Shown here: in pieces, positions 42,866 through 52,108 of the stretch
Layout: each line of letters opens with the position of its first letter
Numbering within the stretch: position 1 is the first letter of the stretch
Origin: Actinoplanes sp. N902-109
GTDB lineage: Bacteria; Actinomycetota; Actinomycetes; Mycobacteriales; Micromonosporaceae
Direction of reading: 5' to 3'
Assembly: GCF_000389965.1 (NCBI RefSeq)
Contig: NC_021191.1
Span: forward strand, 6,449,501 to 6,513,500
Length of the DNA: 64,000 bases
Position numbers and translations under genes: made by a program
The notes under the pieces: generated by a model
Told to the model about the DNA's origin: nothing
Database searches by the model: none
What the model saw: the letters and a program-made list of their open reading frames with translations, nothing else

Positions 42866-44403
42866 TGAGCACCCCGATGTTCCTGTCGACGACACTGCCG
42901 TACGTCAACGGCAACCCGCACCTCGGGCACGCCTTCGAATACGTCCAGGCCGATGCGTACGCCCGGCATGCCCGGCGCCGGGGCGACGACGTCCTGCTGG
43001 TCAGTGGCACCGACGAGAACAGCCTGCGCAACGTGCAGGCGGCCCGCGCCGACGGGCTGGCCGTCGGTGAGCTGGTCGCCCGGCGGGCGCGCACATTCGA
43101 GGACCTGCTGGGCACGCTGAGCGCGCGACCGGACCGGTTCGTGCGCACCGGCGCCGACCCGGTGCACGCCGCGGGGGCCGCCGAGCTGTGGAACCGCATC
43201 GCCGCACGCGGCGATCTCTACGCCCGTGACTACGAGGGGATGTACTGCGACGGCTGCGAGCAGTTCCGCACGGCCGACGAGCTGCCCGGCGGCCGATGCC
43301 CGGTGCACAAGCGAGCACCGGTGCGGGTCACCGAGCGCAACTACTTCTTCCGCCTCTCGCGCTACCGGGATGCCCTGGTGGCGGCGCTGACCGACGGGCG
43401 GATCACGATCACCCCGGCCTCGCGGGCGCAGGAGGCGCTGGCCGTGCTCAGCGGCGGGCTCGACGACATCAGCGTCTCGCGCTCGGCCCGGCGGGCCGAG
43501 GGCTGGGGCATCCCCGTACCAGGCGACCCGGACCAGGTCATGTACGTCTGGTTCGACGCCCTGACCAGCTACGTCAACGCCGTCGGCGGTCCGGTGGAGG
43601 TGGACCGCGGGGCCCGGCACTGGAACGACCCGGCGCGCCGGGTCCACCTGCTGGGCAAGGACGTCCTGCGGTTCCACGCGATCTACTGGCCGGCGATGCT
43701 GCTCTCGGCCGGGCTGCCGCTGCCCTCCCAGCTGGTCGTGCACGGGCACATCACCGCAGCGGGCCAGAAGATCAGCAAGACCGCCGGCAACGGCCCGGAC
43801 GTGGCCGGCCTGATCACCCGCTACGGCGCCGACCCGCTGCGGTTCTACCTGCTGGCCGACTTCTCCCCGTGGGCGGACACCGACTTCACCGAGACCCGGC
43901 TGACCGCCTGCTACAACACCGACTTCGCCAACGGGCTCGGCAACCTCGTCAACCGGGTGACGACGCTGCTGCACCGGCACCGCGGCGGGGTCGTCCCCGG
44001 CCCCGGAACACCCGGCACGCCCGAGTACGCCCTGGCGGCGGCGACCCGGACCGCGGCCGGCGGGGTCCGGGACGCCCTCGACCGGTTCGACCACCGACAG
44101 GCCGTGGCGCACATCCGCGCGCTGAGCCGGCGTACCGATGCCTGTCTCAGCGAGCGTGCGCCCTGGCACCTGGCCACCGCCGGGACCGAGTCGTCGGATC
44201 GGCTGTTCGATGCGGTGCTGCACACCGTGACCGGCGCCCTGGACCAGCTGACGCGGCTGATCGAGCCGATCGTGCCCGGTTCCGCCGCCGCCATGGCTGC
44301 CGCCCTGGGCCGACCGGCCGGCGGCGCCGCCGGATCCGAGCTGACCGGCCGGCTCGTCGCCCGACCGGCGGTGCTGTTCCCGCGCCTGGAGGTGTACCCG
44401 TGA
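42865..44403 (+). CDS. metG: methionyl-tRNA synthetase (second copy, cluster-encoded)
   Basis: This 512-residue complete class I synthetase has a HIGH motif as HLGH (residues 19-22 in NGNPHLGHAFEY). A zinc knuckle has CDGCEQ and GRCPVHK. A tryptophan-bearing WFDAL segment is present. KMSKS reads KISKT (302-306). A helical anticodon-binding domain begins near residue 355 (DFANGLGNLVNRV). It appears functional. A second MetRS in a biosynthetic operon, next to an MccF-like gene, is a usual sign of self-resistance. A biosynthetic use of its methionyl-adenylate is the alternative. It is coupled to genes on both sides by 1- and 4-base overlaps. Confidence 0.9.
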   Translation: MSTPMFLSTTLPYVNGNPHLGHAFEYVQADAYARHARRRGDDVLLVSGTDENSLRNVQAARADGLAVGELVARRARTFEDLLGTLSARPDRFVRTGADPVHAAGAAELWNRIAARGDLYARDYEGMYCDGCEQFRTADELPGGRCPVHKRAPVRVTERNYFFRLSRYRDALVAALTDGRITITPASRAQEALAVLSGGLDDISVSRSARRAEGWGIPVPGDPDQVMYVWFDALTSYVNAVGGPVEVDRGARHWNDPARRVHLLGKDVLRFHAIYWPAMLLSAGLPLPSQLVVHGHITAAGQKISKTAGNGPDVAGLITRYGADPLRFYLLADFSPWADTDFTETRLTACYNTDFANGLGNLVNRVTTLLHRHRGGVVPGPGTPGTPEYALAAATRTAAGGVRDALDRFDHRQAVAHIRALSRRTDACLSERAPWHLATAGTESSDRLFDAVLHTVTGALDQLTRLIEPIVPGSAAAMAAALGRPAGGAAGSELTGRLVARPAVLFPRLEVYP

Positions 44404-45407
44404 CCCGGACGCTGCCCACCGCCCTGCGCCCCGGGCACCGCATCGGGCTGTGGACGCCGTCCGCACCGGCCCCGGCGCTGTTCCCCCGCCGCTACGAACG
44501 CGCCCGGGCCGCCCTCGCCGGCACCGGGTTCGAGATCACCGAGGCGCCGGGCACGCGGGGCAACACCGGGGTCGGGGCGGCCGACCCGCGGCAGCTGGCC
44601 GACGACCTGCACGGGCTGCTTACCGATGACCGGGTCGACGCGGTCATGGCCACCACCGGCGGTTACACGTCGCTGGCGGTCCTGCCGTACATCGACTGGG
44701 ACCTGGTACGCCGGGCCCGCCGCCCGATCATCGGCTACAGCGACATCACCGCCGTGCTGTGGGCCACCTTCGCCCGCGCCGGCCTGGTGAGCTTTCACGG
44801 CCCGATGCTCGTCTCGGAGTGGGGCGAGTGGGGCGGGCCGTGGCCGTACACAATCGAGAATTTCCTGCGCCTGCTCGGCGGCGGCGCACCGGTCGCGTTC
44901 ACCCCACCACCGGCGTGGACCGACGAGTCGCTCTACTGGGACGTGGCGGACGACCGCCGGCGGATCAGCACGGCCGCGACGAGCTGGCGGTGTCTGCGTC
45001 CGGGGAGCGCGGAAGGCTGGCTGCTGCCCGGCTGCGCCCCGACCGCGTCGCAGCTGTTCGGCACGCCGTACCTGCCCGAGGTCGACGGGGCCATCCTCTG
45101 CCTCGAGTTTCCCGCCATGGGCCCGGACCAGGTGTGGGGGTACCTGCTGCAGTGGGCGCAGAGCGGGTGCCTCGACCGGGTCGCCGGGCTGGTCATCGGG
45201 CGGCAGTGCCTGCCCGGCACCGCGGCCGGTGGGTCCGGCGACTACGCCGCGGTGATCGACGCCGCGGTCGGCGACCGGCGCCTGCCCGTCCTGCTCGATG
45301 TCGACTTCGGACACACCGAGCCCCGGATCACCCTGCCCGTCGGCGTCCGCGCGCGGCTGGACGCCGACGCCGGCACGCTCACCCTTCTGGAAGGTTCGAC
45401 CGCCTGA
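44400..45407 (+). CDS. S66-family serine peptidase, MccF/LD-carboxypeptidase-like
   Basis: The protein has 335 residues. The Ser-Glu-His triad is Ser114 (IIGYSDITAV), Glu236 (ILCLEFPAM) and His305 (DFGHTEPRI). TTGGYTSLAVLPYIDW matches the oxyanion region of LdcA/MccF proteins. MccF cleaves the amide between the amino acid and the nucleotide in microcin C, detoxifying it. Its place directly after a duplicated MetRS, coupled by GTGA, suggests the same immunity job here. A role in muropeptide recycling is the alternative, less likely within this operon. Confidence 0.9.
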   Translation: MTRTLPTALRPGHRIGLWTPSAPAPALFPRRYERARAALAGTGFEITEAPGTRGNTGVGAADPRQLADDLHGLLTDDRVDAVMATTGGYTSLAVLPYIDWDLVRRARRPIIGYSDITAVLWATFARAGLVSFHGPMLVSEWGEWGGPWPYTIENFLRLLGGGAPVAFTPPPAWTDESLYWDVADDRRRISTAATSWRCLRPGSAEGWLLPGCAPTASQLFGTPYLPEVDGAILCLEFPAMGPDQVWGYLLQWAQSGCLDRVAGLVIGRQCLPGTAAGGSGDYAAVIDAAVGDRRLPVLLDVDFGHTEPRITLPVGVRARLDADAGTLTLLEGSTA

Positions 45408-46456
45408 TGAACGACACTGCGATGAACACCGTACGTTTCACCGAGGAGAACGGGTACGTCGTCGTCGACCTGGCCGCCCGGGTGTGCGAACGCTGCGTCC
45501 TGCCCGGCTCCTTCCCCGACGCCGAGCTGGACGCCGACGGTGTCTGCCACTACTGCCGCGCCGAGGACGAACGCCTCGACGACTCCCGGGAACTGGTCGA
45601 CGACCTGCTGTCCCGCAGCCGTTCGCACGGCGCCGACTACGACTGCCTGCTGCTGTACAGCGGCGGCAAGGACAGCTCCCTGTCGCTGATCGAGCTCGCC
45701 CGGAACCGGGGCCTGCGGGTGCTGGCCCTGACCCTGGACAACGGGTTCCTGGCGCAAGCCACGGCGGCGAACATGCGCGCCGTGCTCGACAGCGTCGGCG
45801 CCGACCACATCACGCTGCGCCCGCACCGGCGGCTCATGCACGGCGTCTACCGATCGGCACTGACCGGCACGTTCGGCCCCGAGACGGTCAAGTACTCCAC
45901 CGCGGCCTGCGGGTCGTGCATCGGCATGGTGTTCGCCGCCGGCATGCGCACCGCCGCGGCGTACGGCATCCCGCTGCTGGCCGGCGGCTGGACGCCCGGG
46001 CAGATGACCACCTCGGCGTTCGTACCGGCGTCCTTCCTGCGCGGGGTCGTCGACCTGAACCTCGACCCCCGGGTCATCGACGCTCCCGGGCTCGACAGCT
46101 GGACGCGTGATTCCGGGGAGCTGCCGCACGGGCTGGTCAATCCGCTGTACGCCACCGACTACCGCGAGGACAAGGCGCTGGCCGTGCTCGCCGCGCACGG
46201 CTGGTCGGCACCCGGCGACACCGACTCGTGCTCCACCAACTGCCGGCTCAACGGCCTGCTCATCCTCGACCACCTGCGCAAGCACGGCTACCACCCGTAC
46301 GCCTACGAGCTCGCCCACCACGTCCGGCTCGGCGCGATGTCACGCGACGAGGCATTGCGGAAGATGCGGCACGTCCGCATCGCTGCGCAGTCGATCGGGC
46401 CGGTCGCCCTCGAGCTCGGCATCCCGTCGCCCCTGCAGCCCGCAGCCGCCGGCTGA
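45407..46456 (+). CDS. PP-loop ATPase with multiple cysteines (sugar-amidotransferase/tRNA-thiolase-like)
   Basis: The protein has 349 residues. An N-terminal zinc knuckle has Cys27, Cys30, Cys47 and Cys50 (CERC ... CHYC). The ATP-pyrophosphatase loop is SGGKDS (85-90). More cysteines lie at 168, 171, 275 and 279 (AACGSCIG and DSCSTNC). The layout recalls WbpG/PseA-type amidotransferases and TtuA-type thiolases, which adenylate a carbonyl or base and add nitrogen or sulfur. The extra Cys pairs hint at an iron-sulfur cluster or persulfide chemistry, so introduction of sulfur or an amidine is possible. Coupled to the MccF-like gene by TGATG. Confidence 0.8.
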   Translation: MNDTAMNTVRFTEENGYVVVDLAARVCERCVLPGSFPDAELDADGVCHYCRAEDERLDDSRELVDDLLSRSRSHGADYDCLLLYSGGKDSSLSLIELARNRGLRVLALTLDNGFLAQATAANMRAVLDSVGADHITLRPHRRLMHGVYRSALTGTFGPETVKYSTAACGSCIGMVFAAGMRTAAAYGIPLLAGGWTPGQMTTSAFVPASFLRGVVDLNLDPRVIDAPGLDSWTRDSGELPHGLVNPLYATDYREDKALAVLAAHGWSAPGDTDSCSTNCRLNGLLILDHLRKHGYHPYAYELAHHVRLGAMSRDEALRKMRHVRIAAQSIGPVALELGIPSPLQPAAAG

Positions 46457-46487
46457 CCATCGCTCACCCATCCCGTCAGGAGTTGCC

Positions 46488-47351
46488 ATGCCCACCGACA
46501 CCCTTGCGCTCGACGCCTTCGCGGCCCTCACCACCGACGACATCGCCACCATCGACTTCTCCCGGCTCGTCGGCCTGCTGAACGAACCGAACATGCCCTC
46601 CGGGGGCGGCGCCACCATCCGCCGCGTCATCGACCTGGCCCGGCTGCGACCCGGCAGCCGGGTGCTCGAGGTCGGCAGCAACACCGGCTACACCAGCATC
46701 GAGTTCGCCAGCTGGATCGACGGGCACGTCACCGGCCTGGACATCAACCCGGTCTCCACCGCGTTCGCCCGGGAGAAGGCCGCCCGGCACGGGCTGCGCA
46801 ACCTGACCTTCGACGTGGGCGACGGGCAGGACCTGCCGTACGCCGACGGCAGTTTCGACCTGGTGTACGTCAGCAACGTGACGTCGTTCATCGACGACCA
46901 CCGCCGGGCCTGCGACGAGTACCACCGGGTGCTGGCCGACGACGGCCTGCTCGTCGCCGCGCCGATCTACTACCGCACGCCGCCGCCCGAGGACATGCGC
47001 CGCCGCGTCGGTGCGGCCATCGGGGTGGATCTGAAGGTGACCGACCAGCGCTACTGGACGGACATGTTCGCCGACCCGCGGGCGACGCTGGTCGAGCAGG
47101 AGACCTACGAGTACCTCCGGCAGAGCGACGAGCGCATCGCCGCGTACGTCGGGACGGTCCTGGACCAGCCGCACCTGCACCGCATCGACCCGGCGCTGCG
47201 CGCGGCCGCCGCCGACCGCCTCACCTACTTCTACCGGCTGTTCGACGAGAACCTGTCGTATGCCCGCTACGACATCCTCGTGTTCCGCCGCGGCCACCCC
47301 AACCCGGAGCCGGTGCTGCACACCTCGCGCCGGGTGGTCGGCGACCGATGA
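46488..47351 (+). CDS. SAM-dependent methyltransferase
   Basis: This 287-residue Rossmann class I methyltransferase has motif I LEVGSNTGYTSIEFA, the acidic motif II residue in VTGLDINP, and motif III/IV VGDGQDLPYADGSFDLVYV. The C-terminal third is helical, probably for substrate selection. CAGGAGTTGCC precedes ATG 46488. The stop overlaps the aminotransferase start. It should methylate an O, N or C atom of the cluster product. Confidence 0.92.
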   Translation: MPTDTLALDAFAALTTDDIATIDFSRLVGLLNEPNMPSGGGATIRRVIDLARLRPGSRVLEVGSNTGYTSIEFASWIDGHVTGLDINPVSTAFAREKAARHGLRNLTFDVGDGQDLPYADGSFDLVYVSNVTSFIDDHRRACDEYHRVLADDGLLVAAPIYYRTPPPEDMRRRVGAAIGVDLKVTDQRYWTDMFADPRATLVEQETYEYLRQSDERIAAYVGTVLDQPHLHRIDPALRAAAADRLTYFYRLFDENLSYARYDILVFRRGHPNPEPVLHTSRRVVGDR

Positions 47352-48595
47352 GCGTCCCAGCTGAGCTGCTGGAGCACCGGATCGCCCCGAACCGGCTGCC
47401 CGACACCGAGTGGCTGAACACCTGGCTGGCCCGGGCGGACCGGCGGGAGCCGATCCTGCTCGGCCTCGGCGAGCGGTGGGAGGGCATCCCGGGCCCGCTC
47501 GCCGCCGCGCTGGCCACCGTGCCTGCCTCGGCGCACGGCTACCAGCTGTCCATGTACGGCTTGCCGCGGCTACGCGCCGTCCTGCGCGACTACATCCGTG
47601 ACACGCACCACCTGGCCGGGCACGAGGACCGGTTCGAGGTCGCGGTGAGCTGGACCGGCACCCGCAGCGTCATGCTCGATTTCGCCGGCCTGGTGGCCGC
47701 GCGCCAGGCCGGCCGGCCGGCGCTCGCGCTGGCCGTTGCCCCCTCCTGGGACTACGCCGGAGTGGTGGAACCGGCCGGCTTCACCATGGCCTATCTGGAC
47801 CCGGCGGAGCCCGGCGGCTGGCTGCCGGATGCGGCCACGGTGGCGGCGTGGGAACCACCGGCGGACCGGCACCTGGGTCTCGTGGTGATCAACGCGCAGC
47901 ACAATCCGACCGGGCTGGACCTGGGCGCCGGCACCGTGCAGGCGATGATCGCGCTGGCCGTCCGGCACGGCGCCGCGGTGCTCATCGACGACGCGTACTA
48001 CGGGTTCGCCGATCCGGCGGACGAACCGGCCTCGGCCCTGCACCACCTGCTCGAGGATCCCCGCGCGGACGGGCTCACCTGGCTCGCGGTGCGGTCGCTG
48101 GGCAAGCAGTTCAACTGCAACGGCTGGGCGCTGGGGGCGGTCACCGCATCGCCCGCACTGCTCGACGAGCTGGTCAACGGCGTACGCGCGAATCACACGT
48201 ACAACCATGGCGGGCATCTGCAGAGCGCCATGGCGAGCTGGCTGGCGGACCGGGCGGCCGTGGAGGCGTATCTGGCGGATGAACGCCGGGCGTATGCCGC
48301 AAGGCGGCAGGTGGCGGTGCGTGCGCTGGCGGCGGCCGGGGTGAGTGACGTGGTGGCCGGGCCGGCCGGGCCGTACCTGCTGTTCCCGGTCCCGGCCGGC
48401 TTCAGCCGCCACGATTACCTGCGCCGCGCCGCGGTGGGGACCGGTGTGCTGATGTCGGATGCCTGGCCCGCGACCCGCCCGCTGGACCCGCACACCGGCC
48501 GGCACATCCGGATGTACCTGGGCCGCGAGCCCGCGCAGCTGGCCGAGGCGGTCGACCGGCTGGCCCGCGCGGGTCTGCTGCCCGCGGGCGACTAG
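47348..48595 (+). CDS. PLP-dependent aminotransferase, class I/II
   Basis: The protein has 415 residues, fold-type I. Motifs are INAQHNPTGLDLG, the acidic PLP partner in VLIDDAYYGFAD, the Schiff-base Lys in RSLGKQFNCNGW, and the substrate-carboxylate Arg in HIRMYLGREP. It probably supplies or modifies a non-standard amino acid. Last gene of the operon; its stop overlaps the stop of the convergent mini-protein gene. Confidence 0.92.
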   Translation: MSVPAELLEHRIAPNRLPDTEWLNTWLARADRREPILLGLGERWEGIPGPLAAALATVPASAHGYQLSMYGLPRLRAVLRDYIRDTHHLAGHEDRFEVAVSWTGTRSVMLDFAGLVAARQAGRPALALAVAPSWDYAGVVEPAGFTMAYLDPAEPGGWLPDAATVAAWEPPADRHLGLVVINAQHNPTGLDLGAGTVQAMIALAVRHGAAVLIDDAYYGFADPADEPASALHHLLEDPRADGLTWLAVRSLGKQFNCNGWALGAVTASPALLDELVNGVRANHTYNHGGHLQSAMASWLADRAAVEAYLADERRAYAARRQVAVRALAAAGVSDVVAGPAGPYLLFPVPAGFSRHDYLRRAAVGTGVLMSDAWPATRPLDPHTGRHIRMYLGREPAQLAEAVDRLARAGLLPAGD

Positions 48596-48753
48596 GCGTT
48601 CGCCGGGCCCGGGCCGTGAATGGTCGCTCCCCCGTTGTTCCACGTCATCACGTCGGACTCGGCCAGGACGCCGGTGAACTGCGGGGTGGCTGTGACGATG
48701 GCGGCGAGGACAGCAAGCGTGGTGATCGCACGGCGATAGAAAGAGTGTTTCAC
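48592..48753 (-). CDS. small secreted protein downstream of the SARP regulator
   Basis: The protein has 53 residues. A GTG start follows AAGG at 7 bases. The N-terminal signal peptide has YRRAITTLAVLAAIVTATP and a cut expected near GVLA. The mature peptide is about 22 residues: ESDVMTWNNGGA then TIHGPGPANA. Same strand as, and 109 bases after, the SARP/TPR regulator gene. I do not recognise the family. It may be a signalling pro-peptide read by the TPR domain, by analogy with RRNPP systems; this is inference. The stop overlaps the end of the convergent aminotransferase gene. Confidence 0.7.
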   Translation of the reverse strand: MKHSFYRRAITTLAVLAAIVTATPQFTGVLAESDVMTWNNGGATIHGPGPANA

Positions 48754-48862
48754 AATTACACCTTATCCTGCGGCTGTGCGGGTCTCGACGGCTGGGCTTC
48801 CACGCTGCCCGATCATGCCGTCGCGCCGTCCGGTCGTCGAGGTGGACAGTTGAACAAGGCGT

Positions 48863-51793
48863 TCACCGCGACCACCGGTCGAGCTGCTCGCGGGTCGCGG
48901 CGGCCTCCGGCAGTCCGAGCCGGTCGAACATCGCGTGGGCGGTGCGCAGGTTGTCCCGGGCCGCCCGGTGCTCGCCGAGCGCGTGCTGCGCCCGGGCCAG
49001 CACCGTGTATGCGTACGCCTGGTCGCGCTCGTCGCTGTGGTGCCGGCACTGATCCACTGCCTGCCGGGCGGTGTCCAGGGCCGCGGCAAGGTCACCGGCG
49101 GCCCGCAGCGCGTCGGCCAGCCGGTAGCGTGCCCGGGCCTCCTGGACCCGCAACCCGGCCGCCGTGCACAGCTCGAGGCAGCGGGTGAACCAGGACCGGG
49201 CGTCGGCGTAGCGATGCTGGTTGAACAGGGCCAGACCGAGCACGTAACGGGCGTACGCGGTGGTGGTGTCGTCCCGCAGGTCGGCCAGCGCCGTCAGGGC
49301 GTCGCGGCAGATGGTCTCGGCCCGCTCCGACCGGCCGCGGTACACCTCGGACAGCGCGGCGTTGACGGTGGTCATGAGCTCGCCGGAGCGGTGCCGCAGC
49401 CGCCGGGCCAGCCCGATCGCCTCCTCGAAGCTGGCGATGGCGTCGCCGTAGCGGCCCAGGTTGTGCGCCATCAGCCCGAGGTCGTTGAGGGCCTGGCGCA
49501 GGATCGCCAGATCGCCGTGGCGGCGGCAGAGTTCGACCGCGATCCGGGTCTCGCGTTCGGACTCCTCGCGGCGTACGGCCGCGGTGGCCAGGTTGCCGCG
49601 CAGGAAGTGCGCGCGTCCGGCCACTTTCTCGTCGCCGCTGCGTTCAGCCGCGGTGCACAGCGCGGTCACGAGCTCGGTGGTCTGCGCAGCGCGCGGGTCG
49701 GGACCGAACGGCAGGAGGGCGATCATCAGGTTCACCGCGGTCCGTACGGCGGCCGGCACGGGCGTCGCGGCGGTGGCGAGCTGTCCCACCAGGGCCATGA
49801 TGTTGGGCAGTTCGGTGCTGACCCACTGCGCGGCAGCGGCCCGGCCGGCGAACGGCAGCCCGGCACCGCTGCCGGCGGCCAGGGTCTCGCCGACCGGGTC
49901 GGCCGGGACGGCCCAGTGGAACGCGTTGACCGCGGTCGCGAGGAAGTACTCGAGCGTTCTGCCCTGACCCTCCTCGGTCGCACGGTCACCGGGAACCTGC
50001 CGGCTGCGCGTGAAGGCGCGGACCAGGGGGTGCAGGTGGTAGCGCTCCGGCACGGCGGACTCGAGCAGCGCCAGGTCGACCAGGTGCTCCAGCACATCCT
50101 CGACGTCGGACTCCGGGCGGTCGACCAGGCGCACCGTGGTGTCCAGCGCGAAGTCCGGCATGTCGGTGCCGGCCAGCAGGGCCAGCGCACGCTGGTGCTC
50201 GGCGTCCAGGGGTTGCCAGCTCGTCAGGAAGGTGGCGCTGACGTCCAGGTCACCGGCCCGCAGCAGGCCGAGCCGGCGACGTTCGTCGGTCAGCCGGTCG
50301 CGCAGCATGGCGATGGTCCACGCCGGGCGGGCGGCGAGCCGGGCGGCCACGATCCGCACCGCCAGGGGCAGCAGCCCGCAGGCCGTCACGAGGTCGCGCG
50401 CCGCGGCCGGGTCGGTGGCCACCCGATCGGCACCGATCACCCGGGTCAGCAGGTGCAGGGCCTCGGCCTCGGAGAACACGTCGAGGTCGGCGTGCACAGC
50501 GCCGGTCAGCGCGGGCAGCCGGGAGCGGGAGGTGATCAGCACGCTGCAGGTGGCACCGCCGGGCAGCAGCGGGGCGAGCTGGGCGTGGCTGTGCGCGTCG
50601 TCGAGGACGACGAGCAGCCGGCGGTCGTGGGTGATCGAGCGGAACAGCGCCGAGCGGCTGTCCAGGTCGTCGGGTACGTGGTCGGCGCCCAGTGCGCAGA
50701 GAAAGCCCGCCAGCACGGTCTCCGGTGACGTGGGCATGGCGTCCTCACCGCTGAGCCGGGCGTACAGCTGGCCGTCGGGGAAGTGAGCCTTGACCTGACC
50801 GGCGACGTGCCGGGCGACGGTGCTCTTGCCGATGCCGCCCATGCCGACGACGACCACCACGGGCAGCGACGTGCGGTCCGCGGTGGTCACCTTGTCGACG
50901 ATCAGGCCGGTGACCTCGGTGCGCCCGGTGAAGTCGACGGTGTCGGCCGGGACTTGCGCCGGCGCTGGCGGGGCCGGCGCCGTGCTCGCCACGACCTGCT
51001 CCGGGGCGAGGGTCAACTCGTCACCGGCGAGCAACCGCTGATGCGCCGCCACCATGTCCGCGCTGGGTTCGATGCCCAGCAGGTCGATCAGCTTGCGCCG
51101 GGCGGCCGGGAACACCGCGGCGGCTTCCCCGGCCCGGCCGGTGGCCTGCAACGCCCGCATGAGCAGCAGATAGGGGCGCTCGCGGGTGGGGTGGTCGGCG
51201 CTCAGCGACAGCAGCTCGGGCACGCTGCGGGCGGCCCGGCCCAGGTCGATGTCCAGCGCCAGGCGCTGCTCGAGCAGGGCGAGCCGCAACTCGGTGAGCC
51301 GGTGCCGCTGCCGGCCGGCGTACGGGCCCGGCACACCGGCCAGTGCCTCGCCGTGCCAGAGCTGCAGGGCCTGGGTCAGCAGGGCCTGCGCGTCCTGGGC
51401 ATCCGTGGCTTGCTCGGCCCGGTCGGCCAGCATCTCGGCGCGGCGCACGTCAACGGCATCCTCCGGCAGCAACAGCTGATAACCGTCGCCGAAGGACGCC
51501 AGGATGCGCGGGTCGGCCCCGTCGCCGGCCAGCGTCCGGCGCCAGCGCCACGCGTAGTTGCGCAGCGCGTTCGTGGCCTTGGCCGGTTGGATGTCGCCCC
51601 ACACCGCCTGCCGCAGCTCCGCCAGGGTCGCCGCACCGCGGGGCTGCAGCAGGAGGGCCGCCAGCATGGCCTGCTGCTGAGGGCTGCCCATGTCCAGCTC
51701 TGCCGGGCCACGCCAGCCGCGCACCGCGCCGAGCAGGTCGAAGCGGATCACATCGGTGCCGCCGGGGCCCGGAGTGGTGGGCTCAGCGGACAC
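48863..51793 (-). CDS. AfsR-type SARP regulator (SARP-NB-ARC-TPR)
   Basis: The protein has 976 residues. The N-terminal OmpR-like winged helix (RFDLLGAVRGWRGPAELDMG, then ATLAELRQAVWG) and the BTAD helical domain (LWHGEALAGVPGPYAGR) define a SARP. An NB-ARC ATPase has Walker A GMGGIGKST and Walker B LLVVLDDAH. About eight TPR-like repeats end the chain (ALNDLGLMAHNLGRYGDAI, YARYVLGLALFNQHRYADA, YAYTVLARAQHALGEHRAA). SARPs activate antibiotic clusters by binding direct repeats near the -35. It lies between the two biosynthetic blocks and is the prime candidate activator of both. GTG start. Confidence 0.93.
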   Translation of the reverse strand: MSAEPTTPGPGGTDVIRFDLLGAVRGWRGPAELDMGSPQQQAMLAALLLQPRGAATLAELRQAVWGDIQPAKATNALRNYAWRWRRTLAGDGADPRILASFGDGYQLLLPEDAVDVRRAEMLADRAEQATDAQDAQALLTQALQLWHGEALAGVPGPYAGRQRHRLTELRLALLEQRLALDIDLGRAARSVPELLSLSADHPTRERPYLLLMRALQATGRAGEAAAVFPAARRKLIDLLGIEPSADMVAAHQRLLAGDELTLAPEQVVASTAPAPPAPAQVPADTVDFTGRTEVTGLIVDKVTTADRTSLPVVVVVGMGGIGKSTVARHVAGQVKAHFPDGQLYARLSGEDAMPTSPETVLAGFLCALGADHVPDDLDSRSALFRSITHDRRLLVVLDDAHSHAQLAPLLPGGATCSVLITSRSRLPALTGAVHADLDVFSEAEALHLLTRVIGADRVATDPAAARDLVTACGLLPLAVRIVAARLAARPAWTIAMLRDRLTDERRRLGLLRAGDLDVSATFLTSWQPLDAEHQRALALLAGTDMPDFALDTTVRLVDRPESDVEDVLEHLVDLALLESAVPERYHLHPLVRAFTRSRQVPGDRATEEGQGRTLEYFLATAVNAFHWAVPADPVGETLAAGSGAGLPFAGRAAAAQWVSTELPNIMALVGQLATAATPVPAAVRTAVNLMIALLPFGPDPRAAQTTELVTALCTAAERSGDEKVAGRAHFLRGNLATAAVRREESERETRIAVELCRRHGDLAILRQALNDLGLMAHNLGRYGDAIASFEEAIGLARRLRHRSGELMTTVNAALSEVYRGRSERAETICRDALTALADLRDDTTTAYARYVLGLALFNQHRYADARSWFTRCLELCTAAGLRVQEARARYRLADALRAAGDLAAALDTARQAVDQCRHHSDERDQAYAYTVLARAQHALGEHRAARDNLRTAHAMFDRLGLPEAAATREQLDRWSR

Positions 51794-52108
51794 GGCGACC
51801 GGTCCACACCGGTGCGTCGATCAACTGACGTTTCCTCGTGTCATGACTCTCCACCGATACGCCCTGCTGGTGCGTTCGACTGTAGCCGGTGCGGATGACC
51901 TGGCCGGGCGGGCGAAGCGGGCGGGCCGGAGCACCGAGCGCGGGGCATCGCCGTTCCCGGCCCGATAATCGCTCGATAAATGTGCGCGGTCATACGCAGA
52001 ACCGTCACTTATCGGTGGCCGTTTGCGCTGCCAGAGATGGATTTCGGAAGCAATTCCAGCACTTTTGGCAACTCATCGCGCCGCCGCCGGCGGCTACATT
52101 TCCGAACC

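Noticed and set aside
42865..44403. MetRS-like protein as an N-N bond-forming enzyme (cupin-MetRS type)
   Set aside because: Those enzymes carry a fused cupin domain. Here the protein is a full MetRS with anticodon-binding domain, and no N-hydroxylase is nearby, so self-resistance is favoured.
51965..52015. GATAA...TTATC inverted motif before the transposase-like gene
   Set aside because: Arms are only 5 bases and nearly 35 bases apart; expected by chance.
51980..52108. Upstream extension of the transposase-like frame
   Set aside because: Text before ATG 52109 is not conserved-looking, and the region is AT-richer promoter-like DNA; the start at 52109 fits the HTH family better.
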